A stretch of 64,000 bases of DNA from Fischerella muscicola SAG 1427-1 = PCC 73103 (lineage in GTDB: Bacteria; Cyanobacteriota; Cyanobacteriia; Cyanobacteriales; Nostocaceae): NCBI RefSeq assembly GCF_000317245.1, contig NZ_AJLJ01000271.1:31538-95537 (forward strand). Direction: 5' to 3'. This document shows positions 33,839-42,337 of the stretch, in pieces (the first letter of the stretch is position 1; each line of letters opens with the position of its first letter). The position numbers and the translations under genes are program-made. A model generated the notes under the pieces. It made no database searches. It saw only the letters and a program-made list of their open reading frames with translations, and had not been told where the DNA came from.

Positions 33839-35416
33839 GTGGTTAAACAAAACGCAGTTATTCAATCTTCCTCTGAACAAATACCGCTGAGAACATGGAT
33901 TGGTGTTTTAGCTAGTATGCTTGGTGCATTCATGGCGGTACTAGATATTCAAATCACCAACGCTTCGCTACAACAGATCCAAGCTAGTTTGGGTGCTACT
34001 TTAGAAGAAGGTTCATGGATTTCTACTGCTTATCTAGTAGCAGAAATTGTTGTTATTCCCTTAACAGGATGGTTATCAAGAGTTTTTTCATTAAAAAGAT
34101 ATTTATTGGTTAATACTGTCTTATTTATCTTTTTTTCTGTATGCTGTGCTTGATCGTGGAATCTTATGTCTATGATTGTTTTCCGCGCCGCTCAAGGTTT
34201 TACAGGAGGGGTTTTAATTCCGATTGCAATGACGGTTGTACTGACAACTTTACCCCCCTCTAAGCAATCAGTGGGGTTAGCTGCATTTGGTCTGACTGCC
34301 GTTTTTGCACCTTCAATTGGTCCAACATTAGGAGGTTGGTTAACAGAAAATTTCAGTTGGGAGTATAGCTTTTATCTCAACATAGTTCCCGGTTTGTTAA
34401 TGTTGGCTGGGGTTTGGTATGGAATCAGGCAAGATAGACCCCAATTTAATTTACTAAAACAAGGTGATTGGTGGGGAATCATTAGCATGGCACTTGGTTT
34501 AGGTTCCCTACAAATTGTTTTAGAAGAAGGTAGCCGGAAAGATTGGTTTAGTTCAGCATTGATTGTGCGTTTAAGTATCATCGCAGCAATTTTTGTCGCA
34601 CTATTTTTCTGGATTGAATTAACTCGTAGGCAGCCATTTATTAATTTGCGACTTTTGAAAAAACGTAACTTTGGTTTAGCTAGTATTGTCAATGTTGCCT
34701 TGGGAATTGGTTTGTATGGTTCAATTTATATATTGCCGCTATATCTAGCCCAAATTCAACAATATAATCCGTTGCAAATTGGTGAAGTGTTGATTTGGGC
34801 AGGGATACCGCAATTATTTATTATTCCTTTCATTCCCAAAATTATGCAGAAAATAGATGTGCGGTTAATGGTTGCAGTGGGAGTGGCTTTATTTTCTATC
34901 AGTGTTTTTATGAATTCTAACATGACCGCTCAAACTGGCTTAGATCAGTTGCGATGGTCACAACTTGTGAGGGCTATGGGACAACCTTTAATTATGGTTC
35001 CGCTTTCTTCAATCGCTACTGCTGGTTTGAGTCCACAAGAAGCTGGTTCCGCTAGTGGTTTATTTAATATGATGCGTAATTTAGGCGGTTCCATTGGTAT
35101 AGCATCTTTAGCAACTTTATTAACTAACCGAGAACAATTTCATTCCAATCGATTGGGAGAAGCAGTATCTTTATATAGCCAGGCAACTCAAGAACGAATT
35201 AATCAATTAACACAGTATTTTGTTAGCCGAGGTGCAGATTTAAGTACAGCCCAAGATCAGGCGATAAAAGCCATTGATAATATAGTTCGTCGTGAGGCTT
35301 TTGTTATGGCGTTTAATGATTGTTTTTACTTTATTGCTATTTCTTTATTACTAAGTGGAATTGCAATTATTTTCTTCAAGAAAATCAAGCCTACTGGTGG
35401 TGCTGCGGCACATTAA
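33839..35416 (+). pseudogene. EmrB-like DHA2 exporter gene interrupted by an in-frame TGA
   Basis: The frame starts at GTG 33839 (CGGAG eight bases upstream) and runs 104 codons to TGA at 34151-34153. The same frame continues as Ser-Trp-Asn-Leu-Met and stays open to 35416, giving 525 codons in all, the right length for a 14-helix DHA2 exporter. The first part has AVLDIQITNASLQQIQASLG and GSWISTAYLVAEIVVIPLTGWLSRVFSLKRY; the second has FRAAQGFTGGVLIPIA (motif C region begins GPTLGGWL) and the remaining helices. Compared with relatives, a Leu codon (TTA) is expected at the stop, so a single T-to-G change explains it. It may be a recent pseudogene, a read-through gene or a sequencing error. It is the natural partner of the EmrA-like protein. 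Confidence 0.85.
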
Positions 35417-35466
35417 TTAGTTAACTTACTAAGCAATATTTTAACCCGTTTCAATAGATTTAATAC

Positions 35467-35494
35467 TTCAGCCGGAAATAAATTTCCGGCTGAA
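35467..35494. terminator. Perfect 13-bp inverted repeat between convergent genes
   Basis: TTCAGCCGGAAAT, two A, then ATTTCCGGCTGAA. It lies 50 bases after the EmrB-like stop and about 30 bases from the end of the convergent ABA4-like gene. A compact GC-rich stem in this place is likely a bidirectional terminator, though no long T-run follows. Confidence 0.7.
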
Positions 35495-35522
35495 AGTTTC
35501 ACAAAAGAACTGATAACTAAAA

Positions 35523-35999
35523 CTAACTACTAGATGAAGCAGTATTGTCTCCTACTGTTGTTGTCTCGTTATCTGATTTTGGAAAAAATTTCTTTGTTAC
35601 CCAATAAGTCAAAATGTGAGAAAGCAATCCCATTGGCCCAGCAAAAAAACATAGGGCTAGAGAATGAATTGTCCAAACTCCTGTTTTTTGTCCTTGTAAA
35701 TAAATATAGCGACCGACAAACAAATCCATCGCCAAAAAATGAATCCAACCTGTTGCAGCTGCTTTTTCATCAGCAAAAAATTTGGCAATATCTGCTAATT
35801 GAGGATTCGATAATGCTTGGGCATTTTCTGGTGTAATGCTGCTGACAAATAAATATATATAAGCTAGTGCTAATGGCACAAAAGGAATATATGATTCCAT
35901 TACCCGTTTTGTAATTTTCCAGTTAGGCAAGAAAATCATTACTAGCCAAAATGGTAAGACGTAAAGATTAGCAATATTAAAGAGTTGATTACTTATCAT
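35523..35999 (-). CDS. ABA4-like membrane protein (DUF4281)
   Basis: 158 residues with four hydrophobic helices. The segments YVLPFWLVMIFLPNWKITKRVMES, GWIHFLAMDLFVGRYIYLQGQK and CFFAGPMGLLSHILTYWVTKKFF match the ABA4 family. The plant member is needed for neoxanthin formation; cyanobacterial members are uncharacterised as far as I know, and a link to carotenoid metabolism or membrane lipids is inference. The C-terminal 15 residues (TTTVGDNTASSSS) are low-complexity. Start: ATG at 35997-35999. Confidence 0.88.
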   Translation of the reverse strand: MISNQLFNIANLYVLPFWLVMIFLPNWKITKRVMESYIPFVPLALAYIYLFVSSITPENAQALSNPQLADIAKFFADEKAAATGWIHFLAMDLFVGRYIYLQGQKTGVWTIHSLALCFFAGPMGLLSHILTYWVTKKFFPKSDNETTTVGDNTASSSS

Positions 36000-36116
36000 A
36001 ATTGATTACAAAAAATAGTTGTCATCAACTGCGTATACTAGGGTGAATTAAAATATGACTCTTCTTAATCCCCTACACGCCTTTTTCAAGTTAGGTAAAC
36101 ATTCGTTTGTGAAAAA

Positions 36117-36890
36117 CTACTGTCCACCTCTGGAACGAATTATCTGTCCTGTAATCCACTGGGATTGTGATGAAGCAAGAAATAATACTAAACGTGCAGC
36201 ATCTTCTGGTGTACCAACACAACCAAATGGTGCTTTGCTCTCAAGTTCTGAAAAAAGTTCATCACTCATCCAACCTGTATTTGTCGGGCCTGGATCTACT
36301 GCATTGACAGTAATTCCTTTATTAGCAAGGTTAGCGCTGAGGCTTATGGTAAGTGCTTCTATTCCGCCTTTGGTAATGGCATATGGTAAATTTTCCGGTA
36401 TGGGTCCGAGACTTTGACCAGAAGTCAGATTAATGATTCTTCCCCCTGGTCTCCCATCATGACGCTTGGCAAATTCAGCACACAATAGGGTAGTGCCTCT
36501 CACGTTTACCGCATAATGAGCATCAAGTAAATCGGCCGATAGTGAGTAGATATCTGCTTGTTGATCATGGGCGGCGTTGTTAACCAGAATATCTACAAAA
36601 CCAAAAGATTTTTCGACTCGATCAAATATTTGCTTAGGTATGTGAGGTTCAGCCAAGTTCGCCTCAAAGCCTTCTGCTTTCACACCTAGCAATTTCAGTG
36701 ATTCAATAATTTCTTCTGGCTCAGTGGATTTACTACCCCAAGGCATCAACTCATCAAATGGTCTGTAGTAAGTTGTAAAGACATTTGCCCTAGCTTCTGC
36801 TAAAGAATGAGCGATCGCAGCACCAATTCCAATGTGTCTACTGACTCCTGTTACCAGAGCAACTTTACCTGTTAAACCATAATCTACCAT
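36117..36890 (-). CDS. Short-chain dehydrogenase/reductase
   Basis: 257 residues of the classical SDR type. The dinucleotide-binding motif is TGVSRHIGIG at 14-23, NNAA at 104-107, catalytic Ser at 157, Tyr170 and Lys174 (PYAITK). The C-terminus WITGQIIRSRGGQ resembles FabG-like reductases. NAD(P)H-dependent oxidoreductase; substrate unknown. The start codon lies only four bases after the cobW stop, so the two are probably translated from one mRNA in the order cobW then SDR. A link to cobalamin or metal metabolism is not supported by the sequence beyond that arrangement. Confidence 0.92.
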   Translation of the reverse strand: MVDYGLTGKVALVTGVSRHIGIGAAIAHSLAEARANVFTTYYRPFDELMPWGSKSTEPEEIIESLKLLGVKAEGFEANLAEPHIPKQIFDRVEKSFGFVDILVNNAAHDQQADIYSLSADLLDAHYAVNVRGTTLLCAEFAKRHDGRPGGRIINLTSGQSLGPIPENLPYAITKGGIEALTISLSANLANKGITVNAVDPGPTNTGWMSDELFSELESKAPFGCVGTPEDAARLVLFLASSQSQWITGQIIRSRGGQ

Positions 36891-36894
36891 ACCA

Positions 36895-37941
36895 CTAACA
36901 CAAGCTCGCCTCTAACTGCGCTGCAATTTCGGTTCGATTGAGTTTACGACCGATAAAAACTAGTTGTGTTTGCTTTGGTTCATCTAATTGCCAAGGGCGA
37001 TCGTAAAATTGTTCAAAACGGTTTCCCACGCCTTGCATAACTAAACGCATGGGTTTGTTGGGTACTGCAACAAAGCCTTTGATACGATAAATTTCTTGTT
37101 GCTGGGTAAGGTTTTGTAATTGTTTTTGCAGTATTTGCGGGTCAAAATCACGGTCTAAAATTAAGTGAGTTGATGTGATTTCATCGTCATGATCATGATC
37201 TTCTTCAATGTCGTGGTGACTAGGACGATTATCTAAGTTTTCTTCAACTGCGGCTTGAAATCCTAATAATATAGATGGATCGAGTTTACCTTGATCACTT
37301 TCTACTATCTTGACGACTCTGGGTAATTCTTGTTTAACTAATTCTTCGACTTGTGTTTTTGTTTCTGTGTCGATTAAATCAGTTTTATTGAGAATAACTA
37401 AATCTGCACAAGCAAGTTGATCTTCAAATAATTCTTGCAAGGGTGTTTCGTGTTCTAAGCTATCATCTGCTTGTCTTTGCGCTTCTACTGCTTCTGGGTT
37501 ACTCGCAAAGGTTCCAGCTGCAACTGCTGCACAATCTACGACAGTTATCACAGCATCAACTGTCGCACCAGAACGAATTTCTGGCCAGCGAAATGCTTTT
37601 ACTAGTGGTTTTGGTAATGCTAAACCAGAGGTTTCGATCAAAATGCAATCTATACTTTCTCTTCGCTTGAGTAATTGTTGCATTGTCGGCAAGAATTCCT
37701 CTTGCACTGTGCAGCACAAGCAACCATTGGTTAATTCAAAAATATTATCTTCACTCTCACTATCTTCTGGGCAAATTTGACAGGATTTCAAGAGTTCGCC
37801 ATCAATACCAAGTTCACCAAATTCATTGACTAGAACCGCAATTCGTCGTCCTTGATTATTTTGTAATAAGTGGCGAATCAAAGTAGTTTTACCACTTCCT
37901 AAAAAGCCGGTGATGACGGTGACAGGAATTTTTGTAGCCAT
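36895..37941 (-). CDS. cobW: CobW-type G3E GTPase metallochaperone
   Basis: 348 residues. P-loop GFLGSGKTT at 12-20, the metal-binding GCLCC at 73-77, the switch segment ETSGLALPKPLVKAF, NKTD for guanine recognition, a His/Asp-rich loop SHHDIEEDHDHDDE near 240, and a C-terminal CobW_C domain (IYRIKGFVAVPNKPMRLVMQGVG). The QRQADDSLEHETPLQELFEDQL region is typical of the CobW subfamily linked to cobalamin synthesis, rather than the zinc-responsive ZNG1 or YeiR branches. It likely delivers Co2+ to the cobaltochelatase. I looked for a B12 box upstream and found none. Followed after four bases by the SDR gene. Confidence 0.9.
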   Translation of the reverse strand: MATKIPVTVITGFLGSGKTTLIRHLLQNNQGRRIAVLVNEFGELGIDGELLKSCQICPEDSESEDNIFELTNGCLCCTVQEEFLPTMQQLLKRRESIDCILIETSGLALPKPLVKAFRWPEIRSGATVDAVITVVDCAAVAAGTFASNPEAVEAQRQADDSLEHETPLQELFEDQLACADLVILNKTDLIDTETKTQVEELVKQELPRVVKIVESDQGKLDPSILLGFQAAVEENLDNRPSHHDIEEDHDHDDEITSTHLILDRDFDPQILQKQLQNLTQQQEIYRIKGFVAVPNKPMRLVMQGVGNRFEQFYDRPWQLDEPKQTQLVFIGRKLNRTEIAAQLEASLC

Positions 37942-38286
37942 GCTGAAAATTATCTTTTGTAGTCTTAAAAATAAGTAATTTTCAGTACTTAACTTGTAAC
38001 TATATTATTTTGCTAAATACTGAACTTAGTCTAGTGTGGAAATTAACCTCTGTTATTTTAAGCCGAAACTCTACTATTCTTCTCCCAATTTTTAATTTTT
38101 CATTTTTAATTATTTTAGGGGTAGTCTCCTTGGGTTTACCCATAACTGCTCATAACTGCTACAGGTAATCTCAAGGCTACTACCCCTAAGATGTTTTATT
38201 CAAGATTTAGTATCATTTGGTTTTAGACTGGCAACTAATTATTGTTTCTACAATCCAAAATCCAAAATCCAAAATTGTTACAGCTT
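37942..38286. other. Gap between ho1 and cobW
   Basis: About 345 bases upstream of cobW and downstream of ho1. It contains the long hairpin at 38115-38190 and a CAATCCAAAATCCAAAATCC repeat at 38257-38276. No gene seen and no cobalamin riboswitch features recognised. Confidence 0.5.
38115..38190. repeat. Long imperfect hairpin downstream of ho1
   Basis: TTAGGGGTAGTCTCCTTGGGTTTACC (from 38115) pairs, with about four mismatches, with GGTAATCTCAAGGCTACTACCCCTAA (to 38189). The loop contains a short direct repeat CATAACTGCT. It lies about 100 bases after the ho1 stop on the minus strand and may end that transcript, or it may be a mobile hairpin element. Confidence 0.65.
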
Positions 38287-39006
38287 TTACTCGGCTGTGG
38301 CGAGTCCGGTTTCAGTACTACCGCGAGTCCGACGACGGGTGAGGGTGTTGTAAAGCATTTGCCCGATCGCTTTAATTAAATTACCTTCTAATTCGTTGAA
38401 CATCTTCATGTTCATACCAAAAGCATCGTTTGCTTCTTCAACAATGCGATCGGCTGTAGCTTCATCAATCGGGAGTTCGTCTAAGGCTTGACGATATTTG
38501 GTTTTGAAGGCTTTTTCATCGTCAATATCTGCAAATTCATAGAAGGCGACACCATCACCATTCAGGTTCATTGCTGTTTGGGCAATTCCTTTGAGAATTT
38601 GTCCCCCAGACAAATCACCCAGGTAGCGAGTGTAAGAGTGGGCTACTAACAATTCTGGTTCTTTTTCAGAGATTTCCCGGATGCGCTGGACGTATGCTTC
38701 TCCTGCGGTCGATAGTTGGATTTGCTCTCGCCAGTTAGTACCGTAATAATAAGTCAGGTCTGTTTCTAAGCTGCGTTGTCTGTATAGCTCTAGAAAATTA
38801 ATCTTAGAAACAATGGGGTGATCTTTGTGCTTTTCCATTTCCTCTTCCATCGCCGAATACACGAAGTAGAGGTTGGCAACCAGCTTGCGGTAAGAGTTTT
38901 TCTCAACTACTCCTTTTAAAAAACACTTGACAAAACCAACATTTTCTGCCATCGTGTGGGCTTTTTTTGTACCTACACGCAATTTAGTTGCTAAATTACT
39001 GCTCAT
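38287..39006 (-). CDS. ho1: Heme oxygenase
   Basis: 239 residues from ATG 39004-39006, chosen because MSSNLATKLRVGTKKAHTMAENVGFVKCFLKG is the canonical cyanobacterial N-terminus; an 11-residue extension is rejected. It opens heme to biliverdin IX-alpha, CO and iron with ferredoxin as electron donor, the first step to phycobilins. The proximal heme ligand is His17 and the distal helix is YTRYLGDLSGGQILKG. Single gene. The C-terminal tail TRRRTRGSTETGLATAE is slightly longer than the conserved core. Confidence 0.97.
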   Translation of the reverse strand: MSSNLATKLRVGTKKAHTMAENVGFVKCFLKGVVEKNSYRKLVANLYFVYSAMEEEMEKHKDHPIVSKINFLELYRQRSLETDLTYYYGTNWREQIQLSTAGEAYVQRIREISEKEPELLVAHSYTRYLGDLSGGQILKGIAQTAMNLNGDGVAFYEFADIDDEKAFKTKYRQALDELPIDEATADRIVEEANDAFGMNMKMFNELEGNLIKAIGQMLYNTLTRRRTRGSTETGLATAE

Positions 39007-39524
39007 GCTAAATTTCTCAACTTTAAAATGTAAATTCAAGGCTAGATTAATGCCTCTGCATAGCTGCCTGATTAAGAACGGCTACAAAAGCCACTAAAAC
39101 GTTACAGTAAAGCTATTTGATGAGAATTTCTATTAATATTTTTTAAGTGTCAAGTCTTTCGTATTATGCAATACAACAAGACAGGGAAGGCAACAGAGCT
39201 ATATTTACAGATTATGAAAAGAAATTAAAATCTGTAAAGCGAATGGGGATTGAGGACAAGGAGGACATGGAGGACAAGGGAGAATTATTTAACAAGTCTC
39301 TTCCCAATGCCCAATGACCAATGACCAATAAAACTTCACTAAATTTAAATTTTGAGATTAATTTTACAGAAGCTTAATATAAGTTTTAAGTGTTTCTGCT
39401 TAAACTAGAGCTGAACAATGAATAAATTTGTGAAAAAAATAAATCTTTAGATATCGTGATACAACCTAATTCATAGGAGATTACTAACAGTCTTCTGTGT
39501 GTCTGTGTGGAGTGTTTCTACATT
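39007..39524. other. Divergent gap between ho1 and glmM
   Basis: About 520 bases. Contains degenerate decamer repeats (GGATTGAGGACAAGGAGGACATGGAGGACAAGGGAG, 39246-39281) and ATGCCCAATGACCAATGACCAAT (39305-39327). It should hold both promoters; none can be assigned reliably. No coding sequence seen. Confidence 0.5.
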
Positions 39525-40988
39525 ATGGTCTCATCAATAACTCGGACTCAAGGCTTTGGTGGTAGTTCTGCTTCCGAACCTGATAAATTGCAAAAAATTA
39601 TCGAGGGTAGCCTTGCGCCCAATAATATCTTATTACCGACGACTCCTTTGTTTGGCACAGATGGTATTCGGGGGCGAGTGGGGGAATTGTTAAGTGCGCC
39701 CTTAGCATTGCAAATTGGTTATTGGGCTGGTACTGTATTACGGTCTTATGCTGCTGACTCAGGATCGGTAATTGTCGGGCAGGACTCAAGAAACTCCAGT
39801 GATATGCTGGCTATGGCCTTGAGTGCAGGGTTAACAGCAGCAGGGCTAGAAGTTTGGTATTTGGGTTTATGTCCCACTCCCTGCGTTGCTTATCTTACCA
39901 GTATGAGTGATGCTGTTGGTGGGATAATGATTTCTGCTAGCCACAACCCACCAGAAGATAACGGGATTAAAATTTTTGGTGCTGATGGTTTAAAGTTACC
40001 TCAAGTTTTGCAGGCAGAAATTGAAGCTGGACTGCGTGGATTGACAGCATCAGCTAGTATTAGCAATTGTGGTAAACATTACTCACGCCAAGAATTGGTG
40101 GGGAATTATACAAATGCTTTAACACAGCCTTTGGAAACAGTTAATCTCCAAGGCATGAAAATAGTTTTAGACTTGGCTTGGGGTGCAGCAGTTGGGTTAG
40201 CGCCATCGGTATTTGAGTCAATGGGCGCAGAAGTTCTCTGTTTGCATCATCAACCGGATGGCGATCGCATTAATGTCAACTGCGGTTCCACTCACCTGGA
40301 TATTCTACAAGCAGCAGTTAGGGAACATAATGCTGATCTGGGTTTTGCCTTTGATGGCGACGCTGATCGCGTGTTAGCAGTAGATAATAGTGGACGGCAA
40401 GTCAACGGTGATTACATTCTTTATTTGTGGGGACACCACCTCCAGCAAAAGCAAGCATTGCCAGATAACTTAATTGTGTCCACCGTCATGGCAAACCTGG
40501 GCTTTGAAAGAGCGTGGAAGCAAAGCGGTGGTAAACTGATTCGCACACCAGTTGGCGATCAATACGTGCAAGCAGAAATGCAGAAAACTGGCGGTATGCT
40601 GGGGGGAGAACAATCGGGGCATATTTTATGCCGTCATTATGGCATTACAGGAGACGGGTTACTCACAGCCTTACACGTAGCAGCCTTGGTAAAACAGGCG
40701 GGTGCTTCCCTGGCGGAAATGGTAGATCAAAGCTTTCATACCTATCCCCAGTTATTGCGGAACGTACGAGTAGAAGATCGTCACAAACGCATGGCGTGGA
40801 AAGAATGTCAACCTGTGCAAGAAGCAATAGCTAAAGCCGAAACCGCAATGGGCGATACTGGGAGAATTTTAGTTCGTGCTTCCGGCACAGAACCAGTGAT
40901 CCGAGTCATGGTAGAAGCAGAAGCAGCCGATCTTGCTAACTACTGGACGAATGAACTAGTACTGCAAGTGCAAAAATATCTCGGCTAA
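39525..40988 (+). CDS. glmM: Phosphoglucosamine mutase
   Basis: 487 residues from ATG 39525 (a GTG at 39507 is possible). It interconverts glucosamine-6-phosphate and glucosamine-1-phosphate for UDP-GlcNAc and thus peptidoglycan. The phosphoserine loop is ISASHNPPEDNGIKIFG with Ser139; metal loop DGDADR; sugar-binding GGEQSGH; and the C-terminal phosphate-binding RASGTEPVIRVMVEA. The N-terminal 40 residues before LFGTDGIRG are longer than in E. coli GlmM, as in many cyanobacteria. The GEQSGH form favours GlmM over PGM/PMM. Confidence 0.95.
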   Translation: MVSSITRTQGFGGSSASEPDKLQKIIEGSLAPNNILLPTTPLFGTDGIRGRVGELLSAPLALQIGYWAGTVLRSYAADSGSVIVGQDSRNSSDMLAMALSAGLTAAGLEVWYLGLCPTPCVAYLTSMSDAVGGIMISASHNPPEDNGIKIFGADGLKLPQVLQAEIEAGLRGLTASASISNCGKHYSRQELVGNYTNALTQPLETVNLQGMKIVLDLAWGAAVGLAPSVFESMGAEVLCLHHQPDGDRINVNCGSTHLDILQAAVREHNADLGFAFDGDADRVLAVDNSGRQVNGDYILYLWGHHLQQKQALPDNLIVSTVMANLGFERAWKQSGGKLIRTPVGDQYVQAEMQKTGGMLGGEQSGHILCRHYGITGDGLLTALHVAALVKQAGASLAEMVDQSFHTYPQLLRNVRVEDRHKRMAWKECQPVQEAIAKAETAMGDTGRILVRASGTEPVIRVMVEAEAADLANYWTNELVLQVQKYLG

Positions 40989-41001
40989 ATTCAGTGATCA
41001 G

Positions 41002-41613
41002 TTATTGATCAATGTTGTCGCTGGTTTCTCGCAACGCCCGTAAACATCTTTGTAAAGCCTGCCTGCGTCCGACAAATTCCAAGCGGCTGGCGACTTTATT
41101 TATTCTCGTCCAAAAATTCTTTTTCTGGCGTTGTAACTACCAGCTTTTCTCTTCCCCTCGTTATCGAGGGTGTTACTAACTCCTGAATCGGGCGCGTATC
41201 TCGATAAATCCGTAACAAGTGCCAGTCGGTGCATTCTTCAGCAATCATCTCTTGCTGGGCCGCTTTCACCGCCTCTTCTATCGTCGTCCCCGTCGCCAAA
41301 GTATAATAAAGTGCCTTTGCTGCAATAATACCCGTGCGATCGTACACCGGACGCACCCAACCCAAAACACACCCGCCCCCACTTTTACCAATTGTTGCGC
41401 CATTGAGGTTACTGTCCCTTTGTTTGCAACTTCTCCCGTGATGTGAAAGACATCAAAATAATCTTCGTCGTAGGATGCAACCAGATTTTTCAACTCATCA
41501 ACCGAGCCACTTTCTTCAACAATCAACGCCAATGGTTGATCTTTAGTTGCTTGTAGAATATTGGCTTCCTCCCGTTCAAATTCCAAGAGTGGAACTCTGA
41601 GATCTAAGAGCAA
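41002..41613 (-). pseudogene. Decayed CHAT-domain protein gene
   Basis: Three pieces of one protein in two alternating frames. First: FEREEANILQATKDQPLALI, then DELKNLVASYDEDYFDVFHITGE, jumping straight to NKGTVTSMAQQLVKVGAG. From memory of intact cyanobacterial CHAT (caspase-like) proteins, the span between these, which carries the catalytic Cys, is missing. Second, after a frameshift: WVRPVYDRTGIIAAKALYY to EKEFLDENK. Third, back in the first frame: VASRLEFVGRRQALQRCLRA, ending at TAA 41002-41004; FVGRR is how the following ATPase module usually begins. The N-terminal part and the rest of the ATPase are gone. This is the remnant of a CHAT-ATPase protein, a class tied to proteolytic signalling or immunity. 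Confidence 0.75.
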
Positions 41614-41877
41614 AGCTGAAGGTGAGGGGCATAACTAGACTAATTTAAGGTCGCCATCTTGTTATTCACAGTATAATTACTGAATTTATGAATCAAAGCT
41701 TTTGTAAGTCAGTTTTGAGGTTTGAATCCTCAAGTTTTATGTTCTGAACTCGAAGTTTCGTGTTTTGGACTAGTAGTCCGCCACATTAATGCGAGATTAA
41801 AATTTGCCGATCTAGGCCAGTGTTAGGTAAAGTAGGTGAGGAATCTTTGCAACTTATTTAATTTCTAACAACTATCT

Positions 41878-42117
41878 ATGGATAGAAAAACCAAGCGCCT
41901 TTTACTGCTCGTTGTTTCCTGTAGTATAGCTGGTGTAATTTTAGGAGGTACCACTAGCTGGGCCGAAAGCAATTCCTGTTTACAAGCAAATACAGTTACC
42001 AGTGAGTGTTTGACCAAAGATCCAATTACTAAAACTATAGAAGGAATGGGGACTGGATTAGTTGCTGGAGCAACGGCAGCTTTTGGTGTAGCATGGCAAC
42101 ATCGTCATGAAGATTAG
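41878..42117 (+). CDS. Small exported hypothetical protein
   Basis: 79 residues. A basic start (MDRKTKR), a hydrophobic stretch (LLLLVVSCSIAGVILGGTTSWA) and a probable cleavage after SWA give a signal peptide. The mature part has two Cys (SCLQANTVTSECL) that could form a disulfide, then a Gly-rich hydrophobic segment (GMGTGLVAGATAAFGVAW) and a charged end QHRHED, so it may sit in a membrane. No family recognised. The ATG has no strong RBS. A hairpin (TTAGGGGTGCAAAG/CTTTGCGCTCCTAA, 42167-42194) follows. Confidence 0.6.
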   Translation: MDRKTKRLLLLVVSCSIAGVILGGTTSWAESNSCLQANTVTSECLTKDPITKTIEGMGTGLVAGATAAFGVAWQHRHED

Positions 42118-42207
42118 TTGTTATAAATTTTAAAATTACAGCAATTTTCAACCAAATAATTACCAGTTAGGGGTGCAAAGCTTTGCGCTCCTAAAAAATA
42201 TTGTGTT

Positions 42208-42337
42208 TTAGAGATCAGTTATAAAGTAAATCTTAAAGTTAGGGTGTGTTAGGCGCGTATTTTGATCTAAATTTTTCACGAAAAACATGATAAAAGCGCC
42301 TAATGTTCCATATTATCGACGGTGCGTTAGGTGTTTC
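42208..42337. mobile_element. MITE-like element, copy 1 (partial or diverged)
   Basis: TTAGAGATCAGTTATAAAGTAAATCTTAAAGTTAGGGTGTGTTA at 42208-42250 closely matches the left end of the element at 45204. The right part holds GGTGCGTTAGGTG, but its terminal TTTACTTTATAA arm is missing, so this copy is truncated or has a diverged right end. It reaches almost to the end of the convergent cruP gene. Confidence 0.55.

Noticed and set aside
37942..38286. Cobalamin riboswitch upstream of cobW
   Set aside because: I looked for the B12-box-type sequence and the conserved stems and found none.
41731..41750. GTTTGAATCCTCAAG as a possible tRNA T-arm
   Set aside because: No acceptor, D or anticodon stems fit around it.
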